A DNA stretch of 64,000 bases from Pseudodesulfovibrio nedwellii (GTDB lineage Bacteria; Desulfobacterota; Desulfovibrionia; Desulfovibrionales; Desulfovibrionaceae), in the NCBI RefSeq assembly GCF_027923765.1, contig NZ_AP026709.1:2041501-2105500 (forward strand), written 5' to 3'. The first letter of the stretch is position 1. Every line of letters begins with the position of its first letter. Below are positions 48,555 through 57,752 of the stretch, piece by piece. Under the pieces are notes generated by a model. The model did not search any database, had not been told where the DNA came from, and saw nothing but the letters and a program-made list of their open reading frames with translations. Both the position numbers and the translations under genes were made by a program.

Positions 48555-51098
48555 TTAGGAACCGCAGCACTTCTTGTATTTCTTACCACTACCGCACGGG
48601 CAGGCAGCGTTGCGGGAAACCTTGGGAGCCTTCTTGACCGGCGTGACCTTCTTGTCCTTCTCGGATTCGTGGTCAGTGTACTCCAGTTCCTCGGAACCTT
48701 CGTGCTTAAACTCTTCGTCCTTGACTTCGGCCTCGATGCGCAAGTGAGAAAAAGCGCGCATGACATTTTCCTTGATGGTATAAACCAGCTCGGCAAACAA
48801 TTCGAACCCTTCACGCTTATATTCCTGCTTCGGATCTTTCTGGCCGTATCCACGCAGGCCGATGCCGTCACGCAGATGATCCATATTCAGCAGGTGCTCC
48901 TTCCAATTGCGATCCAAAGAATCAAGCATGAAGTAGCGCATGATTTCCTGATAATGATCTCCGGTGGAAGTTCGCAGGTACGCAAAAATATCATCCACCC
49001 ATTCTGCGGCTTGTTCCCGACTCGGCAGTTCGACGTCCTGCCATGCCTCGAACCGCTCAAAATTGAAAACCTCTTCCAGACGGGCACGCACGGAATCAAT
49101 GGTCTCCTGATCCGGGTCCTTCATGTCCAATACAGGTTCCAAAATGTCTTCAACGAGATCAGTGGAATATTCCAAAGCCAGTTCTTCGACTTCCTTGGCC
49201 TTCATCAGGTCATGACGCAAAGAATAAATGGCTTCACGCTGCTGATTCATGACATCGTCATATTCCAGAAGCTGTTTACGAATTTCGTAATGATGTCCTT
49301 CCACGCGTGTCTGAGATTTTTCAATGGCATTTGAGACCATCTTATTCTCAATGGCCATGCCGTCTTCCAGACCGAGCTTCTCCATAATGCCCTGCAAACG
49401 ATCAGAACCGAACAGTCGCATGAGATCATCGTCCAGTGCCAAATAGAAACGGGAGGAACCCGGATCACCTTGACGACCGGAACGACCTCGCAACTGGTTA
49501 TCGATACGGCGAGATTCGTGCCGCTCAGTGCCAATAATGTGTAGGCCTCCGAGTTCACACACTCCCTCGCCGAGCTTGATGTCAGTACCACGACCCGCCA
49601 TATTGGTGGCGATGGTGACTTTTTTCTTGTGTCCGGCCTCAAGCACGATCTCGGCTTCCTTTTCATGCTGCTTTGCGTTGAGCACGCTATGCGGGACCTT
49701 GAGTTTCTTAAGCAACCGAGACAGTAATTCAGATTTTTCGATGGACACGGTGCCGACCAACGCGGGCTGACCACGGCGGTAGCAATCCTCGATATCCTCG
49801 GCGATAGCCTGATATTTCTGTTCCTGCGTTTTGTAGATGGAATCCGGGTTATCAATACGAACCATCGTCTGATGCGTAGGGATAACGATGACTTCAAGAT
49901 TATAAATCTGCCCGAATTCAACGGCTTCGGTGTCAGCCGTACCAGTCATGCCGGCCAGCTTGTCATACATGCGGAAATAGTTCTGGAAAGTGATAGACGC
50001 GAGGGTCTGGTTCTCAGCCTCGACCTTGACATTTTCCTTGGCTTCAATGGCCTGATGCAGACCATCAGACAAACGACGCCCCGGCATGAGGCGACCCGTA
50101 AATTCATCGACCAGCACGACCTGATTGTCCTTGACGATGTACTCGACATCATTCTGGAAACAATGGTGCGCCTTGAGTGCCTGAAGCACATGATGCTGAA
50201 GTGCGATGTGCTGCGGATCAAACAGGTTATCCACGTCGAGCAACCCTTCGATTTTCTCCACACCAGCGTCAGTCAGAGTGATGGACTTGGTTTTCTCGTC
50301 CAGCACAAAATCACCATCGGGGATAGCGTCTTTGTCTTCAGGGTCAGTGGGCGAAGACTTGATCAAATTGGGAATGATGGTATCGATACGACGGTATAAC
50401 CCAGAAGATTTCTCGCCGGGACCGGAAATAATAAGCGGAGTTCTCGCTTCATCGATAAGAATGGAATCGACTTCATCCACGATGGCGAAATTGAGCGGCC
50501 GCTGAACCAGCTGCTCCTTATAAAATTTCATATTGTCGCGCAGATAATCGAAACCGAACTCATTGTTGGTGCCGTACGTAATGTCTGCGTTGTAGGCTTC
50601 CTGACGTTCCTGATCGTTCAGGCCGTGCACAATAACGCCTACGGTCAAACCGAGGAAGTTGTACAATTGGCCCATCCACTCGGCATCACGGGAGGCGAGA
50701 TAGTCGTTGACCGTGACAACATGCACGCCCTTACCGGACAATGCATTAAGTACAACGGCCAAAGTCGCGACAAGCGTCTTGCCTTCACCGGTCTTCATTT
50801 CCGCGATCTTGCCCTGATGGAGGACATATCCACCAATAAGCTGCACGTCATAGTGACGCATAGGCGGATCAAATACCCGCTGACCCGCTTCACGGACCAA
50901 AGCAAAGCATTCGGGCATCAGTTCGTCCAGGGTCTTTTCCCCGGCGGCAACCTGCCCTTTCCACATGGCTATCTTGGCCTGAATGTCGGCATCAGACAAC
51001 GCCTGCATTTCTGGCTCAAAGGCATTCACCTGCTCGACAAGGGGCTTGATCTTCTTCAGATATCGGTCATTTTTGGAACCGAAGAGAAATTTCAGCAT
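48555..51098 (-). CDS. secA: Protein translocase ATPase SecA
   Basis: An 847-residue SecA, the motor of the Sec export pathway. The Walker A is MKTGEGKTLVATLA, Walker B VDEVDSILIDEARTPL, the substrate region FQNYFRMYDKLAGMTGTA, and the second helicase half has TIATNMAGRGTDIKLGEGV and GRSGRQGDPGSSRFYLALDD. The zinc tail CPCGSGKKYKKCCG, which binds SecB or ribosomes, closes the chain. The gene is alone, with a predicted promoter 75 bases upstream and a terminator. Confidence 0.98.
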   Translation of the reverse strand: MLKFLFGSKNDRYLKKIKPLVEQVNAFEPEMQALSDADIQAKIAMWKGQVAAGEKTLDELMPECFALVREAGQRVFDPPMRHYDVQLIGGYVLHQGKIAEMKTGEGKTLVATLAVVLNALSGKGVHVVTVNDYLASRDAEWMGQLYNFLGLTVGVIVHGLNDQERQEAYNADITYGTNNEFGFDYLRDNMKFYKEQLVQRPLNFAIVDEVDSILIDEARTPLIISGPGEKSSGLYRRIDTIIPNLIKSSPTDPEDKDAIPDGDFVLDEKTKSITLTDAGVEKIEGLLDVDNLFDPQHIALQHHVLQALKAHHCFQNDVEYIVKDNQVVLVDEFTGRLMPGRRLSDGLHQAIEAKENVKVEAENQTLASITFQNYFRMYDKLAGMTGTADTEAVEFGQIYNLEVIVIPTHQTMVRIDNPDSIYKTQEQKYQAIAEDIEDCYRRGQPALVGTVSIEKSELLSRLLKKLKVPHSVLNAKQHEKEAEIVLEAGHKKKVTIATNMAGRGTDIKLGEGVCELGGLHIIGTERHESRRIDNQLRGRSGRQGDPGSSRFYLALDDDLMRLFGSDRLQGIMEKLGLEDGMAIENKMVSNAIEKSQTRVEGHHYEIRKQLLEYDDVMNQQREAIYSLRHDLMKAKEVEELALEYSTDLVEDILEPVLDMKDPDQETIDSVRARLEEVFNFERFEAWQDVELPSREQAAEWVDDIFAYLRTSTGDHYQEIMRYFMLDSLDRNWKEHLLNMDHLRDGIGLRGYGQKDPKQEYKREGFELFAELVYTIKENVMRAFSHLRIEAEVKDEEFKHEGSEELEYTDHESEKDKKVTPVKKAPKVSRNAACPCGSGKKYKKCCGS

Positions 51099-51172
51099 AT
51101 ATATGGTCTCCTGGGAGTCTTATGCGATCTTAGCAAGGCACACGGCAAATTCACACCGTGGCACTGTGAAGC

Positions 51173-51200
51173 ATGATATAATCGGAATCCGCTTTGTCAA
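51173..51200 (-). promoter_or_regulatory. Candidate promoter of secA
   Basis: On the - strand TTGACA (51200-51195), 16 bases, TATCAT (51178-51173). The rest of the 300-base gap to 51401 shows nothing else clear. Confidence 0.6.
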
Positions 51201-51401
51201 CGCGACAGACGTGTGAAATCGCGGTTTTTCCCGGCGGGAATGCAATAGCACAAAGGAAAGACCAACGAAAGGGAGCAGCCCCCCCGTTAGCCGGTACCTC
51301 GCAACCGCTCATACCAAACAGCGGCCACAATGCCGAAAAAGACAGTCATACAGGCCTGAATCGGCATGTGAAGCCGGTTAAAACAAAAATTACTCACCAT
51401 T

Positions 51402-52526
51402 TCACTTGATGAGTTCCAACCAATGCCCCACTTTTACGCCGTCAGGGGCTGTTGCTGCCAGTTGGGTCACGCAGGCTGAACAGCCTGTAATGACGACATC
51501 CGCTCCTGCAAGCGCATCCCAGCATTGCTGGTTGACCGGGTCGGTGAGACCGGGTGCTGCCAAACGCATGACCCCACCGAAACCGCAGCATTGCTTGGTT
51601 GTTGCCCCGACCATTCGGTCTTTGAAAGCATCATTGAGCAACACATGGTCCGAATCATCACCTCGCGTATGGCACGGTTGATGATACGCCAACGTTTCCG
51701 GCATGTTGTGCGATAGCACGAAGGGAGTATCGAGTAAAACACTCGATAAAGACAAAAGCATATTTTGCCACATTTCCTGTTCTTTCAAGCTCTCAAAGCA
51801 CCCTTCATAGGCTTGCAGGCCAGCGTGGCATGAGGCGCAGAACGTCACAATCGGGGGGTGTCCGGCATCACGCCAGACCCGCACATTGTGGGCGGCCATG
51901 GAAGATGACTCATCTGCGAACCCGGCAGCTTTCAGACCGGAACCGCAACATTTGAAATCATCGGGCAGAACATCCACACCCAACCCGTCCAACAGTTTGA
52001 GTGCAGTCGAAAGCCAACGGGTCTGCACAAAGTTGGCGGTGCAGCCTGCAAACAGGAGCATCTTTCTACCCCGGTAGGTATCGGGGTACTTCGCCACTTC
52101 CAGACACGGCTCCAATCCCGGCCCCCCCTTGAGACCAGCCAACATTTTGAGCATAGGGCCGAACTTTTCTGGAACAAGCTGTTCTGGAAAGAGTTTGGCC
52201 GCCGCAGAACCTGGTGACCATACATTTTTCGCCTGCATCAACCATGTCTTCCACAGCCACGCCTTGAAATCAGGGTGAGCACCGCGCAATCCTGCCACCA
52301 ACGCAGGAACGTCCACACCCTGCGAACAGACCTCCCTACATCGTCCACAACCAAGACAGAACCCTACGAGCTTGGCAACATCGGTTTCAGACAACAAATT
52401 CGGGTCTTCAGACAAAATACGGCATAAATCAGCCTTGGCACGTGGGCCAAGTTCTTCTCGTCCCGTTGCCCGGAGAAGCGGACAGACTTCAAGACATTTA
52501 CCGCACAGAATGCACTCACCAGACAC
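51402..52526 (-). CDS. Iron-sulfur subunit of a GlcF-type 2-hydroxyacid dehydrogenase
   Basis: A 374-residue protein with two ferredoxin motifs near the N-terminus (CILCGKCLEVCP and CLGCGRCREVCSQG) and two CCG domains (CCGSGLK..., then CCGFGGVMR) typical of GlcF and heterodisulfide-reductase-like subunits. It should take electrons from the FAD partner to menaquinone or a cytochrome. It starts with GTG, three bases after the partner's stop, so translation is coupled. D. vulgaris uses such pairs to oxidise lactate; glycolate is the other likely substrate. Confidence 0.93.
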   Translation of the reverse strand: MSGECILCGKCLEVCPLLRATGREELGPRAKADLCRILSEDPNLLSETDVAKLVGFCLGCGRCREVCSQGVDVPALVAGLRGAHPDFKAWLWKTWLMQAKNVWSPGSAAAKLFPEQLVPEKFGPMLKMLAGLKGGPGLEPCLEVAKYPDTYRGRKMLLFAGCTANFVQTRWLSTALKLLDGLGVDVLPDDFKCCGSGLKAAGFADESSSMAAHNVRVWRDAGHPPIVTFCASCHAGLQAYEGCFESLKEQEMWQNMLLSLSSVLLDTPFVLSHNMPETLAYHQPCHTRGDDSDHVLLNDAFKDRMVGATTKQCCGFGGVMRLAAPGLTDPVNQQCWDALAGADVVITGCSACVTQLAATAPDGVKVGHWLELIK

Positions 52527-52529
52527 GGG

Positions 52530-53918
52530 TTACAGCCCCTTGCCGGGATTCATGATACCGTTGGGATCAAAAACATGCCTGATATCGGCCATTAATTGCA
52601 GTTCATCCACTGATAACTGTTCGCTCACGAAAGACGCCTTGGTCAGGCCTGTGCCATGTTCCCCGGAAATAGTACCGCCCAGCGACAACGCCATACGAAA
52701 AACAACGTCCTTGGCAAGATGCGCGCTCTCAACTTCGTTCTGCACCGCCCCATCGTGCATGATGCTGACATGGATGTTGCCGTCGCCAAGGTGTCCAAAA
52801 CAAAGGACCTGCAAACCGTGCTCTCGTCCAATATCATGAGCTGCAGCAACGGCCTGTCCTACGCTCCCACGCGGCACGGAAATATCTTCGGCCAGCTTGT
52901 CTGGTTTGATGCGGAATGAAGACGGAGAAATGGATCGCCGTACATCCCACAGAGCTTCGGCTTCGGCCCCACTGCCGACTTCCATTGAAACAGGATGTAC
53001 AGACTCCAGAGCCGCGACCATACGCCGGACCTCGGCATCCACGCCTTTCTGAGTTCCGTCCACCATCAATAACAGTGCGGCTTGGGCATCATCTGCCAGC
53101 GGGATATCGTCGCCCATGCGAATGGCCTGAATAGTGGGGCCATCCATGAATTCACAGGCCGCAGGCAGAACTCCCGCTCGAAACACAGCTTTGGCCCCTT
53201 CCATGGATGAAGCCAAATCAAAAAAACCAACCAGCACCGAGGCCGAAGCTTCGGGCAAGGGAATAAGTTTGACCGTCAGTTCCGTGAACAATCCAAGCGT
53301 ACCATTGCTTCCAGCAAAAAGGCGTTTCAGGTCCAACCCGACAACATCCTTATGGGAACGGCCACCCATATGCAGCACTCTGCCACCCGGAAGGACCGCT
53401 TCAATTCCAAGCACCCAATCTCGCGTCACACCGTATTTCACGGCTTTGAGGCCTCCGGCGCAGGTTGCGATATTCCCGCCAATAGTGGAAATTTTCACAC
53501 TGGCCGGGTCCGGCGGATAGAAAAGTTGCTTTGCCGCACAGGCAGCTTGAAGATCAGCCGTCACCACACCAGGTTGGACCACAGCCACGAAGTCGTCTTC
53601 ATTCACGTCCAGAATTTGATTCATACGCAACATGGACACGACCACACCGCCGAGACTCGGTACGGCGCTTCCTACACGACCAGTGCCACGTGCGCGACCA
53701 TAAATCGGCATACGCTCGACATCGGCCCACTTGAGAAATTCCTGCACCTGCTCACGAGTTTCAGGCCTGACAACAGCCCACGGCATGGCTCGTTCGCCGC
53801 TGGCGTCAGCAGAGAAAACAGCAAGGCCTTCGGGAGATAGGACGCATCCGTCATGAGGGAAGAGGTCGGACAAAAAAGCCTGATGAGCTTTGGTCAGGGA
53901 TGGGGCGTATTTGGACAT
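52530..53918 (-). CDS. FAD-linked 2-hydroxyacid dehydrogenase (GlcD/D-lactate type)
   Basis: A 462-residue flavoprotein of the VAO/PCMH family. The FAD domain has VVRPETREQVQEFLKWAD, PIYGRARGTGRVGSAVPSLGGVV, and the pyrophosphate-binding KISTIGGNIATCAGGLKAVKYG. The C-terminal domain shows FGHLGDGNIHVSIMHDG and SGEHGTGLTK, including catalytic histidines typical of the GlcD/lactate dehydrogenase type. The iron-sulfur partner follows. Substrate is D-lactate or glycolate by family; lactate is favoured in a sulfate reducer (inference). No strong ribosome site is seen. Confidence 0.94.
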   Translation of the reverse strand: MSKYAPSLTKAHQAFLSDLFPHDGCVLSPEGLAVFSADASGERAMPWAVVRPETREQVQEFLKWADVERMPIYGRARGTGRVGSAVPSLGGVVVSMLRMNQILDVNEDDFVAVVQPGVVTADLQAACAAKQLFYPPDPASVKISTIGGNIATCAGGLKAVKYGVTRDWVLGIEAVLPGGRVLHMGGRSHKDVVGLDLKRLFAGSNGTLGLFTELTVKLIPLPEASASVLVGFFDLASSMEGAKAVFRAGVLPAACEFMDGPTIQAIRMGDDIPLADDAQAALLLMVDGTQKGVDAEVRRMVAALESVHPVSMEVGSGAEAEALWDVRRSISPSSFRIKPDKLAEDISVPRGSVGQAVAAAHDIGREHGLQVLCFGHLGDGNIHVSIMHDGAVQNEVESAHLAKDVVFRMALSLGGTISGEHGTGLTKASFVSEQLSVDELQLMADIRHVFDPNGIMNPGKGL

Positions 53919-53996
53919 GGAATGAACCTACGAGGGTGATGGGGGGGTGTCAATCTGCTTTGAATAACGGTTTTAAGAATGAAGAAAAGATAAGGA

Positions 53997-54332
53997 AAGA
54001 AGAGAGGGACTTCTTTTTTGGTGGGTGTTGCGTGCTTTCGCAGTGAAAATGCAAACGGTATTATTGCAAAGATTTCGCCTTTACGGCGACCTGCTTTTTT
54101 TGAGGCGAAAAAAAGGAGGCAAAAAACACCTTTTCGGTGTGAGCCTGATAACGGACCCAAGAGCCTGTACGCGGCTCCACTGCCCGACAGGATTGTCTGT
54201 GGCACAGACTCGGTCGGGCTACGTTTCGCCGCGCGGGACAGGCTCTAAGGCCCGTTATCAATTGTTCGTCGATGTAAGGGGCTTCTCAGCGTAGGTGCTC
54301 ATTTTTTATTCTAGGCTCTTTGATAACCATAA
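53997..54332. repeat. Tandem structured repeat, copy 1
   Basis: Starts near GAGGGACTTC and ends at GATAACCATA. It holds a small ACACC/GGTGT hairpin (54126-54140) and a 115-base stem-loop (54146-54260). The stem-loop is built from TGATAACGG/CCGTTATCA, AGAGCCTGT/ACAGGCTCT, GCCCGAC/GTCGGGC and GTCTGT/ACAGAC. Confidence 0.85.
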
Positions 54333-54387
54333 ACGATTTTTATTTGAAAGAGTTGGCTGCTGACGGTGGGAAAAAACAATGAGAAAA

Positions 54388-54724
54388 GAAGAAAGAGGGA
54401 CTTCATTTTTTGGTGGGCGTTGCGTGCATCCGCAGTGAAAATGCAAACGGTATTATTGTAAAGGTTTCGCCTTTATGGCGACCTGCTTTTTTTGAGGCGA
54501 AAAAAAGGAGGCAAAAAACGCCTTTTCGGTGTGAGCCTGATAGCGGACCCAAGAGCCTGTACGCGGCTACACTGCCCGATAGGATTGTCTGTGATACAGA
54601 CTCGATCGGGCTACGCTCCGCCGCGCAGGACAGGCTCTAAGGCCCGTTATCAATTGCTCGTCGTTGTAAGGAATTTCTCGTTGTAGGTGTTAATTTTTGA
54701 TTCTAAGCTCTCCGATAACCATAC
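54388..54724. repeat. Tandem structured repeat, copy 2
   Basis: The same element about 392 bases on. The stem-loop spans 54538-54652. One stem pair changes C-G to T-A (54580 with 54605) and two others change A-T to G-T, so pairing is kept. Confidence 0.85.
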
Positions 54725-54763
54725 ATAACTTTAAACTTCTACATTTCATCGCTATAAATTTGT

Positions 54764-54808
54764 TCTCGGTAAAGATGCCCATTTTGATTAAGGCTCTTCG
54801 TTATCCAT
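54764..54808. repeat. Third copy of the repeat tail
   Basis: Resembles the ends of copies 1 and 2 (TCTC...CATTTTGATT..GGCTCTT...ATCCAT) but lacks the stem-loop in front, so it is a truncated copy. Confidence 0.6.
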
Positions 54809-55131
54809 AAAGGGCCTTGGGGTGCTCCAACACCCCAACACCGCTCTCCCTCCGAAGCCGATTTCTTCCCCTCCCAACCAGACGAAGACGAAACCCAGCC
54901 CTTGATTGGCGGCCTAGAAGCTGACCAATCGAAGGAGGCGACTCTTATAAGAGAGTCAGGTAATTTGTCTTAAAATGAGGGATAAAGGGAGAGGCAGAGC
55001 TTATACTTTTAATCGGATGGAGCCGACTCGATTGGATCAGATTCTTACCGCCGATCATGGGGGCGGCTCAGCCAAAAAGATCCGCCGCCCGCGCAGGGCA
55101 GGGCATGGAAAACGTTGGGTGCTTCAGCACC

Positions 55132-55161
55132 CAACAATGACTCTCGCCAAAGGCGCATCTT
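55132..55161. repeat. 30-base dispersed repeat, copy 2
   Basis: Matches 8094-8123 at 29 of 30 positions; it is preceded here by a GTTGGGTGC/GCACCCAAC hairpin. Confidence 0.7.
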
Positions 55162-55163
55162 CA

Positions 55164-55188
55164 AAGAAAAGGCCGCATGAAAGCGGCC
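55164..55188 (-). terminator. Probable terminator of the Gfo/Idh/MocA gene
   Basis: GGCCGC-atgaaa-GCGGCC with TTTT on the - strand. Confidence 0.65.
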
Positions 55189-55208
55189 ATCATTACTTCT
55201 TATCTCCC

Positions 55209-55228
55209 GTCGGGGTTTAAACCCCGAC
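55209..55228. repeat. Perfect 20-base palindrome
   Basis: GTCGGGGTTTAAACCCCGAC, 20 bases past the oxidoreductase stop codon; it may be part of its 3' end or a dispersed element. Confidence 0.7.
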
Positions 55229-55247
55229 TGCTTCAACTCAAAAAGAA

Positions 55248-56354
55248 TTACGTCATATCAATCCATGCGGTGTCATTCTTCGAACTCTCAAGACAAACCT
55301 CCATAAACCTCACTCCACGCACCCCATCCTCCCCGGTAGGGAAATCGACAGCCTCACCATCAACCAACGTGTTGCAAAATGAGGTATAAATATTAGCAAA
55401 CGCCAACAACCATCCCTCGGGATGCCCCGGCGGCGTATGCGAATACGCCATCGCCCCCGGCGTCAAATCAGGAGTACCGCGCCGAATCTTCCGAGCCGAC
55501 TCACCAAGCGGCATATGATGCAAAATATCCGGGTCTTCCTGAAACCATTCCAAGCCGCCAGTTTCACCAAAAACACGAATTTTCAACCCATTGACCATGC
55601 CGGTGGCGGCCTGCGAGTACCAATACATACCCCGCGCACCAGTATCATATTCAGTCAAAATGGTGCCGTTATCGTCGAGCAATCGCCCTTCCACCAATGA
55701 ATCCAATCGAGCGGCCAATCGCGTAACCTTCAAACCGGTCACGTGCGGCACGAGATATTCAATATGGGAACCGACATCGCCAAGCGATAAGGTTCCTCCG
55801 CTCCGCACCGGATCAGCCCGCCATTCTGCTTGGATGTGCCCGGTTGTTTCCAACATCTCAGCCAGCCACCCCTGCGGATATTCACAGTTGATGAATCGGA
55901 CCGCACCAATGTCACCACGCAAAATCATCTCCCGCATCTGCCGAACCATGGGATAACCGGCATAGGTATAAGATACGCCAAGAAACACCCCCCTGTCGCG
56001 GGCAAGCTCCACCAACTCCTCGGCCTGCGCCGAAGTATGGGTAAACGGCTTGTCGCACATGACATGTATACCGTTTTCAAGACACGCCTTCACGTTGGGA
56101 TAGTGCGCTTCGTTTGAAGTAACCACCACCGCAAAATCAATATCGCCGGCTTCCAACCGAGATAATTCCTCTGGCGTGGCGTACAAGCGATCTTCCGCCA
56201 CCCCAAGCTCTGCACCAAGCGTCCGCGTCTTTTCCAGATCACGGGAAAAACATCCGGCCACCAATTTTGCCTGCCCGTTCAAGGCCAACGCGGTCCGATG
56301 GACTTCTCCAACAAAGGCTCCGGGGCCACCACCTATCATTGCGTATTTAAGCAT
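55248..56354 (-). CDS. Gfo/Idh/MocA family oxidoreductase
   Basis: A 368-residue NAD(P)-dependent sugar or inositol oxidoreductase. The Rossmann start is YAMIGGGPGAFVGEVHRTAL. Next are VVVTSNEAHYPNVKACLENG, the catalytic-type lysine in GIHVMCDKPFTHT, and a mixed alpha/beta domain with VGSHIEYLVPHVTG. GGAG supports the start at 56354; a longer frame (56528) overlaps the yraN leader. The last part, TPPGHPEGWLLAFANIYTSF, is found in inosose/inositol dehydrogenase-like members. It stands alone, so the substrate is unknown. Confidence 0.9.
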   Translation of the reverse strand: MLKYAMIGGGPGAFVGEVHRTALALNGQAKLVAGCFSRDLEKTRTLGAELGVAEDRLYATPEELSRLEAGDIDFAVVVTSNEAHYPNVKACLENGIHVMCDKPFTHTSAQAEELVELARDRGVFLGVSYTYAGYPMVRQMREMILRGDIGAVRFINCEYPQGWLAEMLETTGHIQAEWRADPVRSGGTLSLGDVGSHIEYLVPHVTGLKVTRLAARLDSLVEGRLLDDNGTILTEYDTGARGMYWYSQAATGMVNGLKIRVFGETGGLEWFQEDPDILHHMPLGESARKIRRGTPDLTPGAMAYSHTPPGHPEGWLLAFANIYTSFCNTLVDGEAVDFPTGEDGVRGVRFMEVCLESSKNDTAWIDMT

Positions 56355-56445
56355 AATATTATCTCCAGCAACGACTGTACACCATGTTTCACTGCCGGGG
56401 AAGCATTCTGGCAAGTCATCACGCCCTGTGCTATCAATCCCACCC

Positions 56446-56838
56446 ATGGGGCTTTTATCAAAACTTCTGCCATCAAAACGGACTGGCAATCTGGGCGAAA
56501 GCGCAGCGGCGCGGTATCTTGAGACCAAAGGGTTTCGCGTGCTGGAACGGAACTGGCGATATCGTCAGTGGGAACTGGACCTCATTTGCCGGGACCGGGA
56601 CACCATCGTTTTCGTAGAGGTAAAAACACGAAAAGCCAATTCCATGGCATCCCCGGCAGACGGATTGACCCGCAAAAAGCAGGCCCGACTGGTCAAAGCG
56701 GCCAGTCATTACCTGACACAAAACGACCTGTGGGATGATCCTTGTCGATTTGATCTGGCCGCAGTGGTGGATACGGGGTCATCCATGGATGTTGAACATT
56801 GTGAAAATGCATTTGACCTAAGCGGAATGGGAATATGA
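56446..56838 (+). CDS. YraN family protein (UPF0102, nuclease-like)
   Basis: A 130-residue protein with a restriction-endonuclease-like fold. Family marks are RTGNLGESAAARYLETKGFRVLERNWR, WELDLICRDRDTIVFVEVKTRK (the D-ExK site) and FDLAAV. The family's role is unknown, perhaps in DNA uptake or repair. The start at 56446 is chosen because family members begin about 15 residues before GNLGE; no ribosome site is clear. Its stop overlaps the rsmI start (ATGA), the same pairing as yraN-rsmI in many bacteria. Confidence 0.92.
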   Translation: MGLLSKLLPSKRTGNLGESAAARYLETKGFRVLERNWRYRQWELDLICRDRDTIVFVEVKTRKANSMASPADGLTRKKQARLVKAASHYLTQNDLWDDPCRFDLAAVVDTGSSMDVEHCENAFDLSGMGI

Positions 56839-57662
56839 ACGATACCGGTACACTCTGGGTGATAGCCACCCCACTGGGCAACACAGGCGATCTGTCGCCA
56901 CGCGCACGGCATATACTGACCGAAGCGGACGTCATTCTAGCCGAAGACACACGCCGAGCCGGCCTGCTGTTCAAACGGCTAGAACTGGAACGACATGGTA
57001 GGCTCATGTCCTTTTTCGAGCACAACGAAGACAAAAAAATACCCCGAGTACTCGATTTGCTGGAAGACGGCCTTGAAGTGGCCCTCATCTCCGACGCAGG
57101 GACTCCGCTGTTATCCGACCCCGGTTTCACACTGGTTCGAGCATGCCGTGATAACGACATCCGAGTTTCTCCAGTGCCGGGACCAAGCGCACCTGTGGTG
57201 GCATTGTCCGCCAGCGGCCTGCCGCCCTTGCCCTATACCTTTCTCGGATTCCCTCCACGCAAAAAGAGCCACACCGAAAAGCTTTTTGAAACCCACCGAG
57301 ACACCGGGGCCACATTGGTCTTTTTTGAACGCAAATCCCGACTCACCGGGACACTGTCTATCGCCTTTGAAATACTGGGCGACCGCGAATTCTGCGTGGC
57401 ACGGGAACTGACCAAGGAATATGAAGAATTTATCCGGGGCACGCTTGGCTCCATCAAGAATATGGACCTTGACCTGCGCGGCGAACTGACCGTCATCATC
57501 GCGCCGCCCTCGGAAACAGGCCGTACTGATGAAACAAAGATCGCCGACCTGCTTGCGGAAGAATCCGAAAACGGTGGCAAGCCCAAAGAAATCGCCAGAA
57601 GAGTGGCTGACCGGGCGACAGGTTGGACTGCCAAAGAGGTATATGCCGCCATGCGCGACTAA
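56835..57662 (+). CDS. rsmI: 16S rRNA 2'-O-methyltransferase RsmI
   Basis: A 275-residue SAM enzyme that methylates the ribose of C1402 in 16S rRNA. It has the tetrapyrrole-methylase fold, with LWVIATPLGNTGDLSPRA, ILAEDTRRAGLL, the SDAGTPLLSDPG loop, VSPVPGPSAPVVALSASG and ARELTKEYEEFIRGTL. The C-terminal 45 residues form the usual small helical domain. It overlaps yraN by four bases, and a long hairpin terminator follows. Confidence 0.96.
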   Translation: MNDTGTLWVIATPLGNTGDLSPRARHILTEADVILAEDTRRAGLLFKRLELERHGRLMSFFEHNEDKKIPRVLDLLEDGLEVALISDAGTPLLSDPGFTLVRACRDNDIRVSPVPGPSAPVVALSASGLPPLPYTFLGFPPRKKSHTEKLFETHRDTGATLVFFERKSRLTGTLSIAFEILGDREFCVARELTKEYEEFIRGTLGSIKNMDLDLRGELTVIIAPPSETGRTDETKIADLLAEESENGGKPKEIARRVADRATGWTAKEVYAAMRD

Positions 57663-57682
57663 AAAATATGCTCGATAAAAGC

Positions 57683-57730
57683 GGAAGGCCGGAAGCGGGG
57701 ATAATCCCGGCTTCCGGCCTTCTGATTTTT
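57683..57730 (+). terminator. Terminator of yraN-rsmI
   Basis: GAAGGCCGGAAGC.GGG pairs with CCC.GCTTCCGGCCTTC, followed by a T-rich tail. Confidence 0.88.
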
Positions 57731-57752
57731 CAAGAGAACGTCAACGCATCAA

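Larger units (their letters stand above)
53919..55247. repeat. 1.3 kb non-coding repeat region
   Basis: Nothing here looks like a gene. It contains two tandem copies of a 330-base element 392 bases apart, a third copy of its tail, several short hairpins (GGGGTGC/CACCCC near 54820; CCTTGATTGG/CCAATCGAAGG at about 54900-54935; GACTCT/AGAGTC near 54943), one copy of the 30-base dispersed repeat, a palindrome and a terminator. The frames present in both element copies differ mostly by amino-acid changes, so they do not look selected as protein. Confidence 0.75.

Noticed and set aside
54018-54640. A 76-residue frame present in both tandem repeat copies as a possible gene pair
   Set aside because: About 11 of 76 residues differ, most base changes alter amino acids, no ribosome site is present, and the bases that change keep RNA pairing instead.
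53919-55247. CRISPR array
   Set aside because: The repeats are hundreds of bases long, only two or three in number, with no spacer pattern and no cas genes.
56176-56445. Longer start for the YraN-type protein
   Set aside because: The extra 90 residues run through the antisense of the oxidoreductase, and family members begin just before GNLGE.
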